In this document: positions 1-10,739 of the stretch, piece after piece | Position numbering within the stretch: position 1 is the stretch's first letter | Layout of the letters: every line of letters begins with the position of its first letter | Assembly: GCF_026210795.1 (NCBI RefSeq) | Contig: NC_089457.1 | Span: 124,001-188,000 of the forward strand | Source: Rhizophagus irregularis | Lineage: Eukaryota > Glomeromycota > Glomeromycetes > Glomerales > Glomeraceae | DNA: 64,000 nucleotides | Direction: 5' to 3' | Notes under the pieces: model-generated | Seen by the model: the letters and a program-made list of their open reading frames with translations, nothing else | What the model was told of the DNA's origin: nothing | Databases searched by the model: none | Made by a program: the position numbers and the translations under genes

Positions 1-717
1 GACAAAGAGTCTTTTCAACCTATAGATAATGTGTAAAGTTAAATTCTATTCTTATTACATAATATTTTATTTTAATTTTATACTTTTTTTGCAGAAAAAA
101 CTTTAATCAATTTTTTATACAATTAGTTATGCTTTAGGTGATTGTGCATCAATTCAAGATTATGATCTTCCTGCTACAGCTCAAGTAGCTAATCAAAAAG
201 CTGTATATTTGAGAAAAGGTATAATAATAATATATATTTAATTTATTAACTATTATTAAATATTTTATATTTAATTGATTTTATTTTTTATGAAATTATA
301 TTTATAGTTTTAACTCAAATTGCTAAAGATAATCCAATAATGGATATAAAACCTTTCAAATTTCTTAATCTTGGAAGTATGGCATATATTGGAAAGAAGG
401 AGGGTAAGATAATTGTATTTTTTAATTGATTTTTTTTTATATATTTCTTTCTATTTAATTATATCATTTTTGTCAGCTGTTGTTGATATGACACCTGTAA
501 GCAACAAAGCTAAAGAAAGTGGTAGATTAGCATGGATATTTTGGAGATCTGCATATTTTACAATGACAGTTTCATTGAGAAATAAAATGCTAATGTAAGT
601 ATAAAAAATAATTTTAGTAATAATATTTTAAGGAATTAATTTGATTTTTGCATTTTTTTTAGTCCTATGTATTGGATTTTAACATGGTTATTTGGAAGAG
701 ATATTAGTAGATTTTAA
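1..717 (+). CDS. Alternative (type II) NADH:ubiquinone oxidoreductase, 3' part
   Basis: Only the C-terminal part lies in the window. Five exon pieces join in frame: 1-32, 127-218, 308-403, 477-594 and 663-717, with GT-AG introns of 68-94 nt. The join gives YALGDCAS, the second dinucleotide-binding signature of type II NADH dehydrogenases (GD before the flavin-contacting CA), then ATAQVANQKA, then the membrane-anchoring C-terminal segment with FKFLNLGSMAYIGKKEAVVD and a tail ending GRDISRF. By family knowledge these single-subunit flavoproteins oxidise NADH at the inner mitochondrial membrane without pumping protons. External (NDE) or internal (NDI) cannot be decided because the N-terminus is missing. 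No frame break is seen, so it is probably a working host gene. The neighbour downstream is spacer. Confidence 0.88.
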
Positions 718-902
718 AAATTAATATTTGTATTTTTATTATATATTTTATCAAGTTTTTTTTTTTAAAAAAAAACAAATATATTAAAAATTATGTAATT
801 TTATAGTCTGATTTGCTATTTAATTAATTATAAAAAATAATTATATATATTATTATTGATAAAAGTATTAAATAAAAACTATTTGTTATATTTAAAAAAA
901 GA

Positions 903-1028
903 ATTTTTTTAACTATCACCAGGGGTGATGATCACCGGTAACTAAAATTATGACAATAGATTAGCATTAAAAAAATATAGTGCCAGTAAAAATTGATAAT
1001 CCTGACCAATGGTGATGATTATAAAAAC
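903..1028. mobile_element. Short TIR element, family M1, copy a
   Basis: One end carries the terminal motif AACTATCACCAGGGGTGATG followed by ATCACCGG; the other end (around 1006-1028) keeps a degenerate inverted version (AATGGTGATGATTATAAAA). The same ends flank 130-145-bp units at 17331 and 28678, in the opposite orientation. No coding capacity. This copy is the most decayed of the three. Confidence 0.6.
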
Positions 1029-2280
1029 CTTTTAAAAAAAAAAAATTATAATTTTATATTTATATTGGTAATAATAGCCATATTAAATTGGCCAAACCAA
1101 ATTTTATTGGTTAAAATTGATGATTTTCGAATCCATAATTCTGGTCGAATTTTGCTTAATTCTGGCCAATTTTATAATGCCAGCCTAAATTTGATAAAAA
1201 TTGAAAAATGCAGTTCAAATATAATATTGCATTTATATAAAATAACTTTCAAACTACTTATAATAAATTTACTAATAGTTTTTACTTTAATTATATTTAT
1301 ATAGTATTAAAAGTTTATATTTAACAATTTATTTATATTTATATTTTAAATATATTATTTATTTCTTTTAAAAAAATTTGTAATTTTATATCTAATTTTG
1401 CAAATTGTATAAATATTAATTATAGTACCAAGAGTTTATATTTAACAATTACTATATTAATTTTCTAAAAAATAATATATGTTAACTATATATAGTAGTA
1501 GTTTAATAATTTTTTAACCAAAAACATATATATATTTATATATTTAATAATTAGATTTTAATAATTTCAGTATTATTTAAATTAATTCATTAGAATGAAT
1601 TAAATTATAGTAAAATCATCTTTTTATAATCAATATTAATAGAATTATAGTTTAATAAAATATTTAAATATAATTTTAATCAAATTTATATATTAATTAT
1701 AAAAGTTTGCTAATTTGCATTCTAGATGAAAATCACACAAGATGATAATTATCACTCAGATGATTTCACCAGTATTTGGCTTATCATATTATTTTTATAC
1801 ATGGCCTGGTAATTTCCTATTTTCGTATAAATACATAATTCGTAATCCTGGTAATTAATTACCAGATTTTTTGAAAGAGTTTAAAATTTGTGTGCATCTA
1901 CGCATATGTGCACCCTCATGGATATATTATATATAAAAGTCAAAAATGACATTCTAAACCCTTCATGGCTCATTAAGTAAAGTTGTAGAATAGGCAAAAA
2001 TACGCATAATAAATAAATTATTAAGGCTCAATAATATGTACGTAAGAGTTGCGGCATGAATATTTAAAAAAAATCAGGATTTTACTAAAGTCACGTGATA
2101 AATAATGATCGACAAATTTACTATATAAAAATTACCACGTATGCGAAGCACAAATTTTATTTCCTTTTTGAAAAATACGTAAATATATAATTATTTATGT
2201 CATACGTAATTAGTGTAAATATTATTGGTTAATCATGGGTCATATGCTTTTTTTATACAAAGTCATTAGTCATATCAGTG
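1029..2280. other. AT-rich spacer, no gene seen
   Basis: Very AT-rich sequence without a believable reading frame. It contains an 18-bp perfect palindrome (CTGGTAATTAATTACCAG, 1848-1865). An open frame at 993-1304 starts inside the M1 element and is low-complexity, so I do not call it. Confidence 0.5.
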
Positions 2281-2320
2281 GGATACTACATGTGATATAA
2301 TTATATCACATATGGTATCC
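2281..2320. repeat. 40-bp loopless palindrome
   Basis: Two 20-base arms meet without a spacer at 2300/2301 and match at 18 of 20 positions. The arm begins GGATAC and ends GATATAA. It sits directly before the ATATCACATATAATCTAA array and shares the ATATCACAT word with it. Confidence 0.75.
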
Positions 2321-2330
2321 TACTTACTCT

Positions 2331-2530
2331 AGATTATAGTACCACATGTAATCTAAATATCACATATAATCTAAATACCGCATGTAATCTAAAATATCAC
2401 ATATAATCTGAATATCGCATATGATCTAAATATCACATATAATCTGAATGTCACATATAATCTAAATGATGTGATCTAATTACCACATATAATCTAAATA
2501 ATATGGTCTAAATACCACATATAATCTAAC
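2331..2530. repeat. Tandem array, unit of about 18-19 bp
   Basis: About ten imperfect copies of ATATCACATATAATCTAA, with variants CCGCATGTAATCT and GTCACATATAATCT. A stray copy occurs near 2640-2660. Function unknown. Confidence 0.8.
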
Positions 2531-3600
2531 ATTTTATTATTTCTTATACCATTTTTACATTCTAGTTATGTCTTTAAGTCTTTCTTGATATTTGTGTTTT
2601 TTATGTTAATATACTTTTATTACCATAATTACCACACACATATATAATCTAAATATCACGCTTTTCTTCTTGTTTTTGAATCGTTTACATGCTAAATTTT
2701 ATAATGCTATTGTCGACCTTTTGTAGCTGTTTGAATACCTACTAGTTTTATGTAGGACCGGAAAAACTTATAATAAAGGTCGGACCGGACAATAGTAAAA
2801 TGATGGTTTTGCTGAAATTAATAAAAATTTTTCTTAAGTAATTAAACTAAAAATCTAACAAATCATACAGAAATGTCTGAAAAATAAAATGAATCATAAA
2901 TTATTCTTTTAATATCAATATTAACTGAGATTATTAAATTTTCTGAAAAAAATTTTATAATAACGCGAACCACTTTTTAAAAAATTTACTAATTATGCGA
3001 ACCACCTTTTTGTATTACACAGAATATATAAAAATCTAAATTGAATGTATAAATCATGCATTTAACTCTAAACTTAAACAGATAAGTTTAATCCACACAT
3101 TTTGGCTTCATTAAAAATTGTATATATAAAAAATTCAATGGATTTTACTAGTGTGCCAGGTACTACAGTGACCTCCATTATAGGTTTTCCCAGTCCTTTT
3201 TATGTCGAGGTGATAAGCTTCTGCGCCTGATTAGGTGCTGGATTCTATATTGGAGTATTTACCCTTTGCGCCTATTTGGTTGCCTTTCTCGATACTGAAT
3301 AAAGAAAAAAAGGATGGCGCAGTAATTTGATCTAGATCTGTGATTAATTTTAGCTGGACACTATGTCATAATTCTGGCCGATTTTTTGGGTATGTAATTT
3401 GAGAATCCAGTCTGGCACCATGGTATTTACCTAGTAGCTATCATGGAACTGTTATGGAACTGTCATGGAACTGGTAGTTTGCTAGCTTGGATGCTGAGTT
3501 GTTATATTCAAGTATCTGGCCAAAATTGTGAAATAATGCTGGCCGGTACTGCATCTTACTGTACAGTCACGTGACTTTCACTGACCCATGGGTCAGAGAA
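2531..3600. other. Spacer with degenerate repeats, no gene
   Basis: No coding frame is supported. Three near-copies of ATGGAACTGTT stand at 3443-3474. The stretch 3150-3330 is less AT-rich than its surroundings and may be an old retroelement scrap, but I cannot name it. Confidence 0.4.
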
Positions 3601-3689
3601 TTTGAAATGCAAATATAAATATATCACATCTTATCCTATAAAAAATCGTCAAAGAAGGTACCAAAAGTACTTTGTTAAGTTTTTTTATC

Positions 3690-4260
3690 GTCCCTATAAA
3701 AATTTTCTATCCCTTCTTGAGGACGCTCTTAGGAATAATCTTGATATCATTTTTGGGCTTCTTAATACCCCTAGTAAAAGTAAAGTTAAAAAAAAAAAAT
3801 ATCGAATCCATCTTATATGTATGCCGTCACCAAGAAAATTTGTTAGTGACGCTCTTAGTGATACTCTTAGTGACACCCCTGTATACTTTTTTTGAAGTTT
3901 GGGAACGTTCAGTTGTCTTCCTTTATATCTGTCACTATGTCACTAAGAGTTACTAAGAAAAAGTAAAGTTTTAGGAAAAAAATCAAATTTTCTATGAGTA
4001 TCAGTATGGTATATCTATCGATATGCTATATATATATATATATGTTATATGTATGCTATATTTTTATTATACCTATAGATAAAAAAAAATAAAAAGTAAA
4101 GTAGTCCAATTTTCTTAGTGACTTTTAGTGGCATGGTGACATTCATCTAGAAACCTTTTGATGGCTCTAAAAATACGAAATAGCTATAAATTTTGTCACC
4201 AAGAGCGTCACCAAGAGCGTCATCAAGAAATTTTAGTGAATTGAGTTCGTCTAAAAGGCC
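3690..4260. repeat. Cluster of GTGACGCTCTTAGTGA repeats in both orientations
   Basis: The word (G)TGACGCTCTTAGTGA and variants occur around 3720-3735 and 3845-3875 in one orientation, and as CACCAAGAGCGTCACCAAGA around 4196-4225 in the other. This gives a loose inverted repeat of about 550 bp. Overlapping open frames at 3602-3956 translate the repeats and low-complexity DNA and are not called. It may be a decayed foldback element. Confidence 0.4.
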
Positions 4261-4315
4261 ATAGGGATAGTGACAACTTTTTATTCTTGTTTAAGTTCTT
4301 TCGATTAGCCTAAAA

Positions 4316-4567
4316 TTACTTGAGTGGAATCTCTTTGGGACCATCAGCTTGCTTAGCCAGCTTTTTCTGATAGTAATGTTCTTTTGATCTATATTTTTTT
4401 GCATGCGTATCATAATAGTCATATTTGGATCTTGTCATCTCTTTATATCCGCTTTCTTTGCAAGCAACTTGCCTAGAATCTCGATGGACTTTACATCCTT
4501 TTGGATTATAGCATCTCCGATTACACACTTCGCCAATCTTAAGAATATATGGACAATAATAAAAATT
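4316..4567 (-). pseudogene. Cys/His-rich C-terminal coding remnant
   Basis: The minus strand stays open from 4567 to a TAA at 4316 and has the texture of real protein: a cysteine cluster CPYILKIGEVC then NRRCYNPKGCKVH, followed by a basic, tyrosine-rich tail ending GPKEIPLK. No start is visible and a stop precedes it, so it is a fragment or last exon. It points away from the primase-like fragment at 4704, and the two may come from one old mobile element. I do not recognise the family. The CX3-CX4-C-type spacing suggests zinc binding, which is inference. Confidence 0.4.
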
Positions 4568-4703
4568 TCAGGGTGTCACCTTTTTTCCGCCTTCCATTTA
4601 TGTATATCGATTAATAATCTCAGATAATTAATTTCATTTTAAACTTTTTTTTGCGAATAATATACCTTGAAATTTGGTATAACTATAAATTATCGTAAAT
4701 TGC

Positions 4704-5053
4704 TTGAGAAAAAAAATGACTGAACAATCCAAGCTTTCAGAGTTCCTCGACGCGCCCTCCACCCTGTACTATTGTGGGTTTAAAGCCTCCAATATAGGTA
4801 AATCTTTATATAAAATTCGTGATGATAGTGTTAAATCAAGGCATTTTCTAGGTGCAGATAACGAAGATGAAATAGAAGCCATACTCTCAAAACGTGAAGG
4901 CCATTCTTTACACAAAATTATTGATGGAAATGAGCCACTCCGTCCTGTTATAGACTTTGATTTGCCATAAGAGGTGTACAATAACATTAACCCTAAACTT
5001 ACGTGTAAAGAAATACTAGATTTACTCAATCATGCCTTTAGGGATGTCTGTCT
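4704..5053 (+). pseudogene. Primase-like (AEP-type) N-terminal fragment, broken
   Basis: Reads from ATG at 4704 (or 4716) through HSLHKIIDGNEPLRPVIDFD, then an in-frame TAA at 4968, then continues in the same frame with EVYNNINPKLTCKEILDLLN and AFRDVCL. The RPVIDFD motif resembles the first metal-binding D-x-D of archaeo-eukaryotic primases, and similar RPVID-D proteins are, as I recall, multicopy in arbuscular mycorrhizal fungi. A 132-bp MITE is inserted right after GTCTGTCT at 5046-5053 and no primase sequence is recognisable beyond it. So it is dead: one nonsense codon, one insertion, and a missing C-terminus. Alternative: an unrelated mobile-element protein. Confidence 0.45.
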
Positions 5054-5185
5054 TAAAGATGTTAGCCTTAATTATTTTTTAAAAAATTTTGAATTACAGC
5101 TATAAGATTTTTATAGCCTTAATTAATTACGGCATATAAAAATTTTGTATTACGACACTTTTTTAAATTACGGCTAACATCTTTA
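5054..5185. mobile_element. hAT-type MITE, family H1 (132 bp), copy a
   Basis: Ends are TAAAGATGTTAGCC and its complement GGCTAACATCTTTA. The flanking octamers GTCTGTCT (left) and GTCTGTCC (right) match at 7 of 8 positions, the duplication length of hAT transposons. A second copy of exactly the same length lies at 42198-42329. Inserted into the primase-like fragment. Confidence 0.85.
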
Positions 5186-5281
5186 GTCTGTCCACTGGTC
5201 AAAATTAATACTATCGGATACCTATCAGGTACCTGATATATGTACAATATATGTGATATATGTGTATGATATTTAACAATG

Positions 5282-5311
5282 CTACACATATCAGGTACCT
5301 GATATGTGTAG
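5282..5311. repeat. 30-bp perfect palindrome
   Basis: Arms of 15 bases are exactly complementary around a central GGTACC; the arm begins CTACACATATC. A shorter TATCAGGTACCTGATA palindrome lies about 60 bp upstream. No element boundary is evident. Confidence 0.8.
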
Positions 5312-6261
5312 TAGAAATGTAGAAAAACAGTGACACATCATGTAAATATCACATATACAGTACATTTTACACATATCGGATAGTTAAATATCAGTCACAT
5401 ATCATAGACTTATTGGGTACCCGATATATTATGATATATATCATATAGATATCATACAGATATCATACAGATATCAGACGGATAGATATAGGATAATGAT
5501 TTCGTATTAATACTAGTAGATTTATAATTTAATTCAGGCAAAAAAATTATAAAATGCAATTATAATTTGTATTTTTTTTTTTAATTTTAATTCAAAACTT
5601 TATTACAATTTAAATTTATTTACACTTTTTAATTAAAAAAAACAATTATACTAATTATACTTGAATATTTGAATAAATATATATAATATATAACTTTTAC
5701 TAAAAGTAGCATAAAAATAAAATCACTTGTTTGCTTATACCTGTTTGATTATTTAAAAGAAGCATTAATGATAAATATATTAGTAAGAGAAAAGAGAATG
5801 TTATTAAAAAATATTAGTATAGATATATAAATATAGAAAATATTAGTAGAAACATTAGCAGAAAGAAAAAGTTAATAGAATAAAAAATGTTAGTAGAAAG
5901 AGAACGTATATCAGTAGTAATATAATATTAATAGAAAATATTAAATAGTAGAAATATTAATATAGTAGAAAAAAATAATAGAAAATATATTAGTAGAAGT
6001 ATTAGTAAAAGGAAAGAAAGAAACGAAAAAAATTGGTAGAAAAACATTAATAAAGAAAAGAAATATTGGTAATATATACCTTTTTATGCATTTCTAGATA
6101 TAACAAATAAAAAAATATATAAAAATATGTATTTCTGAATATATTAAATAGATAAAAAATTGTTTTTTAAGTAAAAAAAAAAATTGAAAATGAAGAAAAG
6201 GTTTTAATAAGATAAACAAAAATGTGAAATGTAAATATTTAAATCATGTGATTACATGATA
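5312..6261. other. AT-rich spacer, no gene
   Basis: Contains ATATCATACAG-type short repeats (5430-5480) and many copies of ATTAGTAGAAA (5780-6010). Nothing codes. Confidence 0.5.
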
Positions 6262-6442
6262 CAGTCTACCCTTGATATAGCAAAGAAACCGTTCTGCACC
6301 TCAAATTCGTTATAGCAAGTTAACGAAGAATTTGAAGAATTTGATTGGTTACTTCGTTATAGCGAGGGAAAATTGACATATTTTATTGGCTAAGCGTCAC
6401 GTGATTCGTTATATAAAAATTCGCTATAGGAAGGGTAAACTG
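6262..6442. mobile_element. pogo/Tc1-type MITE, 181 bp
   Basis: Terminal inverted repeats CAGTCTACCCTTGATATAGC and CAGTTTACCCTTCCTATAGC face inward and are flanked by TA on both sides (6260-6261, 6443-6444), as for pogo/Tc1-mariner insertions. The interior has further GTTATAGC words and no ORF. Confidence 0.8.
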
Positions 6443-6649
6443 TAATAATATTACGTAACTTACCACATATTATTTTATAGCCTGACATATGGGCTAATCT
6501 GACGCATAAACCAAATGTCACATGGCAAAACAATGTGATAAAATCGTGATTATTATGATCACTCAAAATTTGGATATGATTGGCTAATTATTTGAAAATC
6601 AAAATTACCGTGATTTGTGAAACAGGTCTAATTTTTATTCTTTAGAACA

Positions 6650-7381
6650 ATGAACGCCAAGAATAAAAAAAGCTCTTTTAATAAAACTACGTGTTCTTTA
6701 TGTCAATTTACTGACAATTCAACCCGTCTCTATACAAAAACTAAACTTTCTTTACACCAAAGACAACTACATCCCAATAATCACGTCATTCCACATATAC
6801 AACAACTTTTACTTGATAGTATTTCTGATACTCAAGTTCGAAGTTTTTGGAGTTCCTTGCTAGTCAGAATTGAAAAAAAGCTTTCATATCACCGTTCCAA
6901 AAGTGGAGTCAGGCAATTGACATGTGAACCATTTAGTGAAGAATTATTTGTTAAAATTTTTTCTAATGAGGAAAGCTTCACCTATATACCTTATTTAAAA
7001 AAATATAAATGCGTATTTACAGGAGAAGCAGGATATAACCGATTAGGATACTTATTTGATTGTAAAGATTGGGGAGAAAAAAATCACGTTAGCGGAACAA
7101 AGGCTTATGTGTTTATGGAGAATGAAGAGCGGAAAAAGGATGTAACTTTTATTTGGTCTGATTTTGTAGTAACAAGAATTCGTGATGGCAAAAAACCTTT
7201 AATTTTACATAGTCCAAAATTGGTGGTTTCTTTTACAATTTTTGCCGGTTATTTTGTTCAAAGTCAAGAGGATGATACTAATGCAAACATTTTTAAGAAA
7301 TGCGAAGAATGTATTATGAGTGATAACTCAAATAATGGTACGTTTTATTTAATTAAAGCTAATAATAATTTGTTTTATTAA
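6650..7381 (+). CDS. Hypothetical protein with N-terminal C2H2-like finger
   Basis: A single uninterrupted frame of 243 residues. Residues about 15-40 contain C-x2-C (CSLC) followed by H-x4-H (HQRQLH), a plausible zinc finger. The remainder is mixed alpha/beta-looking with aromatic-rich stretches such as KCVFTGEAGYNRLGYLFDCK and KDVTFIWSDFVVTRIRDGKK, and no family that I recognise. It converges with the transposase-like gene at 7627-10301 and may be an accessory gene of the same element or an independent multicopy fungal gene. Base composition is less AT-rich than the flanks, which supports coding. The start was chosen as the first ATG after stops in all frames. Confidence 0.55.
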   Translation: MNAKNKKSSFNKTTCSLCQFTDNSTRLYTKTKLSLHQRQLHPNNHVIPHIQQLLLDSISDTQVRSFWSSLLVRIEKKLSYHRSKSGVRQLTCEPFSEELFVKIFSNEESFTYIPYLKKYKCVFTGEAGYNRLGYLFDCKDWGEKNHVSGTKAYVFMENEERKKDVTFIWSDFVVTRIRDGKKPLILHSPKLVVSFTIFAGYFVQSQEDDTNANIFKKCEECIMSDNSNNGTFYLIKANNNLFY

Positions 7382-7626
7382 AATTAATTCCATTTTTAAA
7401 ATATAGAACCAAATTTTTATTTAGAAATTAACATTTAATTTTGTATATATGTTTTTCTTATTTTACGTTATAAAATTTCTCATATTGTTAAAATGTCATT
7501 TATAAAAGCTAACAATAGAATAAAATTTTTCGATAATCTTTCATATTTTTCACAATAAAAGATATTTTATATTAGTTGTATAATATTTTATAATTTTTTT
7601 TTTATTTTTTATAATTATATAAAAAA

Positions 7627-10301
7627 TCAAGGATTTGAACGGATGATTCTTTGTTTAATACATCGGGGTGTATCATTAATTAAGTAGTATAATTGTCTAT
7701 TTTCAAACGACATGATATCATGTAAAACGGAATGATTGTTGTTATTATTTCTTCCTCCCATAGTTGTCCCCCCAAAAAATAATTTCACCTAAAAATAAAA
7801 AAATAAATAATTAGTAATTTAACGCCAAGCAATTAAGTTACAATTAAATCATACATGTAAATGATTTTTCTTTTCTATACTTGAAGTAGAAAACTGTCTC
7901 ATATTTAATCCTTTATGTTGTAATTTCCTTAAAAATTCTGGAATATGAAATACAAAAATATGCATATATGGAGTTATATCAGTAGGATTAAACATGCCTC
8001 TCTTTTGATTGATAGAATTTGATTTTCCGATAGTAGGTTCACAAAACAACTTGATCCAATTTTTCGCATTAACCTCAAAAGAGTCAATTTCAGCATCAGT
8101 AAATGAATCCTTGCATAAAAATTGATATAAACTAAAGAATTCTTTCCATAAAAATGATATTTTTCTTCCACGATCAACAGCAATAAATTTTGTTACATCA
8201 AAATGTTGTAACATTATCAATTTATCAGGTCCAGTCAAAGATGTCCAATCCCAAGACTTTCCTTTGAATTTTGATTCAAAAAACTGGAAATGTGTCAAAC
8301 CAATTCTTTGCATTTCCTTTTCAATTAAAATTTTGGTAGCCTTTTTAAATTCATTTAAATCGATCATTAAATCTTGGAATAGACAATCCATTAAAACATC
8401 AGTTATTCTTAACATGACATGTAATTCGTCAGGGATCCAATGATCAAGTTCGATTATTGGAAAAAGACTTGGATGTTCAATACCTAAATAAATTCAACCT
8501 TTTGCAATATTAGTAATAGTAGAATTATTATCACAGACTCTTTTATCAATATCAATTTTTATATAAATAAACTATCAAATAAATACCTTTCTTATTTTCT
8601 GAAATATTCCATTGTAAATTTAAGTTTCCACGTGAATCTTTTGGGCATTCACAAAATAAACAAAAATATTTTGAATTTGCTGCTTTTAATCCTTTAACGA
8701 GAGCCATAAATTTCCAATCCCCACTAAAGTAAAATTCAATGCTCCATGTAATGTTATCTTGGTCAATAAATCCAGCACTTTTTAAAGAATCTAATTCATT
8801 ACTGAATTTTGAGACCGCAATAGAAAGTTTTTCATATTGTTCTTTACCTATGTATAATAGGATACTTGATAAAATTTAAAATTAGAATACAATAAATAAA
8901 TTACATTTATTTAATAAAAATTGATTTTACCAATATTGTTTATCAGGTTTTAATACTTCATCTCCTTCATTAAGTAAGCACATTGTAAACATAACGTGAG
9001 AATATTTATTTGTAACTATATGACTGTCACCACCAAATTTTAATTTAATATTATCGCCAATATTTAAAATTGATTTTTTTTTCCAAATTGGTATCAAAGT
9101 ATTTAATAAATCTTTAATAGAACGATAAGAACAAATTCCACTTTGATCATTAGTTAAAGAAAAATTAGAATTTACAGAATTATTATTAGAAAAATTATTA
9201 GAAGAATTATTAGAATTATTTTGTACATTATCTAATTCTATTTTACAATTATAAATTGGAATGATTGTTTCCATATATTTAGAAATTTCATTTCGCCTAT
9301 TACTAATTTGATATTCTCTTTCAAGATTTGGACTAATAGCTGCCAAATGTCTATACCCATCTCTTGGTATTAGTGCTTCATCACATGCACAAACAACCGC
9401 GTCCTGACGAATTCTAGTAAAATCTAAATTAACTTTTGATAGATCAATCCCAACTATTTCATCACCAATTTCGAGTTCAATATATCGAATTTTTGTGTTA
9501 TCAAAATTTTGTTGTTTTAAAATTATTTGTGATGCCCTTTCAATATCTTTAGCTAGTAATTTTATACACTTGTTTTGTTGTGAACGTGATGTAAGAGCAG
9601 TGAAAGAATTTTTACGATTGATAGGTATCAAAATAGATTTTCGTGCTTCAATTAAACAAGGAATATCAAAACCAAATAGAATAGTTCCAGAAATACGAGT
9701 TTTTTTATTTAATAGCTAAATATTTTTTTTTTAAAAAAAAAATAAAATAAAATAAAATACAATTAACAAACAAATTCAATATAAATAATGAACAAAATAA
9801 AAATGATTAAATATAAAAATTCAATAAATTACCATTAAAAAGTCTTTGCCAACACCCGATGCAGAATTATTATTTGAGATATATCGATCAATACCTTGTG
9901 AATCTTTCCAGTTAAGTATAAACTTTACCGTCCCATTAGATGAATAATTTGTTTCGCAAATAATGTCATACCCTTCTAAAGTTGTTTCAACTTTATAATT
10001 ATCTGGTATTTCATATTCAGGGCAATTTTTTGATGTTCTCTTTGTTTTTTTTACATTGGAAGGATAAATACCTAACGAATGAATAATGTACTTTCTCGAA
10101 TGAGATTTGCCACCACTTTCATAATAGATGGTAGTAATTATATTGCTATTTGGATAATCATGAATAAAAGTGCGATTTGAATTCTAACAAAAAAAATAAA
10201 TAAATAAATAAATAAATAAAACACAACAATAAGTAAAACAAATCAAACAAAAAAAATAGCAATATAATAATTTTTTTATATACTTGTTCCATATTATCCA
10301 T
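7627..10301 (-). pseudogene. Six-exon transposase-like gene with one internal stop
   Basis: Exons 10301-10284, 10183-9833, 9715-8931, 8864-8587, 8537-7855 and 7788-7627 join with consistent phase to 759 codons including the stop. The centre holds TWSIEFYFSGDWKFMALVKG then KYFCLFCECPKDS, a GD-W/M-KF aspartate followed by CLFC-x-C. Exon 5 has LDHWIPDELHVMLRITD and later PYMHIFVFHIPEF and EKKNHLHV. I associate this architecture with an uncharacterised transposase-like family shared by Rhizophagus and some invertebrates; the exact superfamily is uncertain. Residues around 260-275 are an Asn/Ser-rich tract. The only defect seen is TGA at 8496-8494 in exon 5 (GKG-stop-IYLG). All splice sites are intact, so the loss is recent, or the codon is edited or read through. 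Confidence 0.65.
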
Positions 10302-10739
10302 TATAACTAACTGAATACTTTAAAAATTACCAAATTGGAACGTAATAGCAAGCGAAATTTGTAAAATATTTCAGGTATCGTTAATGTTAACTCAAAATAA
10401 AGAAAAATAAGGGTATTATTTATATACTTTAAATGTTTGTACTTTAAAAATTGGTATATTTTAAAACAAAACCAGTTTATATAATATAAGAATGAATAAC
10501 CAATAAAACGACGATTCCCCGACGATTCTCCACTATATTGTTTTGTTGAGAGAAAATATTTTCTTCGCTCTCCTATTTGGCGATTATCAATATAGATTGT
10601 TTTGTTACACAAATTCCATATATATCCCTCAATTTTATCACCTGATTATTACTTAGTGAGTTGAGTCCGATTAGCCCATATGAATACATTTATAATTAAA
10701 TTTGGTAAAATTACGTCGTAAAACAAAAATTTCTCAATC
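10302..10739. other. Upstream region of the transposase-like gene, no gene
   Basis: An open minus-strand frame at 10307-10612 is low-complexity at its end and matches nothing I know, so it is left out. There are short CGACGATTC words near 10509-10530. Nothing else is seen. Confidence 0.35.

Noticed and set aside
993-1304. 103-codon open frame
   Set aside because: Starts inside a MITE and continues into AT-rich low-complexity sequence; no family resemblance.
3602-3956. Two overlapping open frames of 94-97 codons
   Set aside because: They read through the GTGACGCTCTTAGTGA repeats on the same DNA in two frames; repeat-derived.
5780-6010. ATTAGTAGAAA-rich stretch as a fifth mini-exon array
   Set aside because: The word resembles the minus-strand hairpin loops, but no stems, acceptors or exon-like pieces accompany it.
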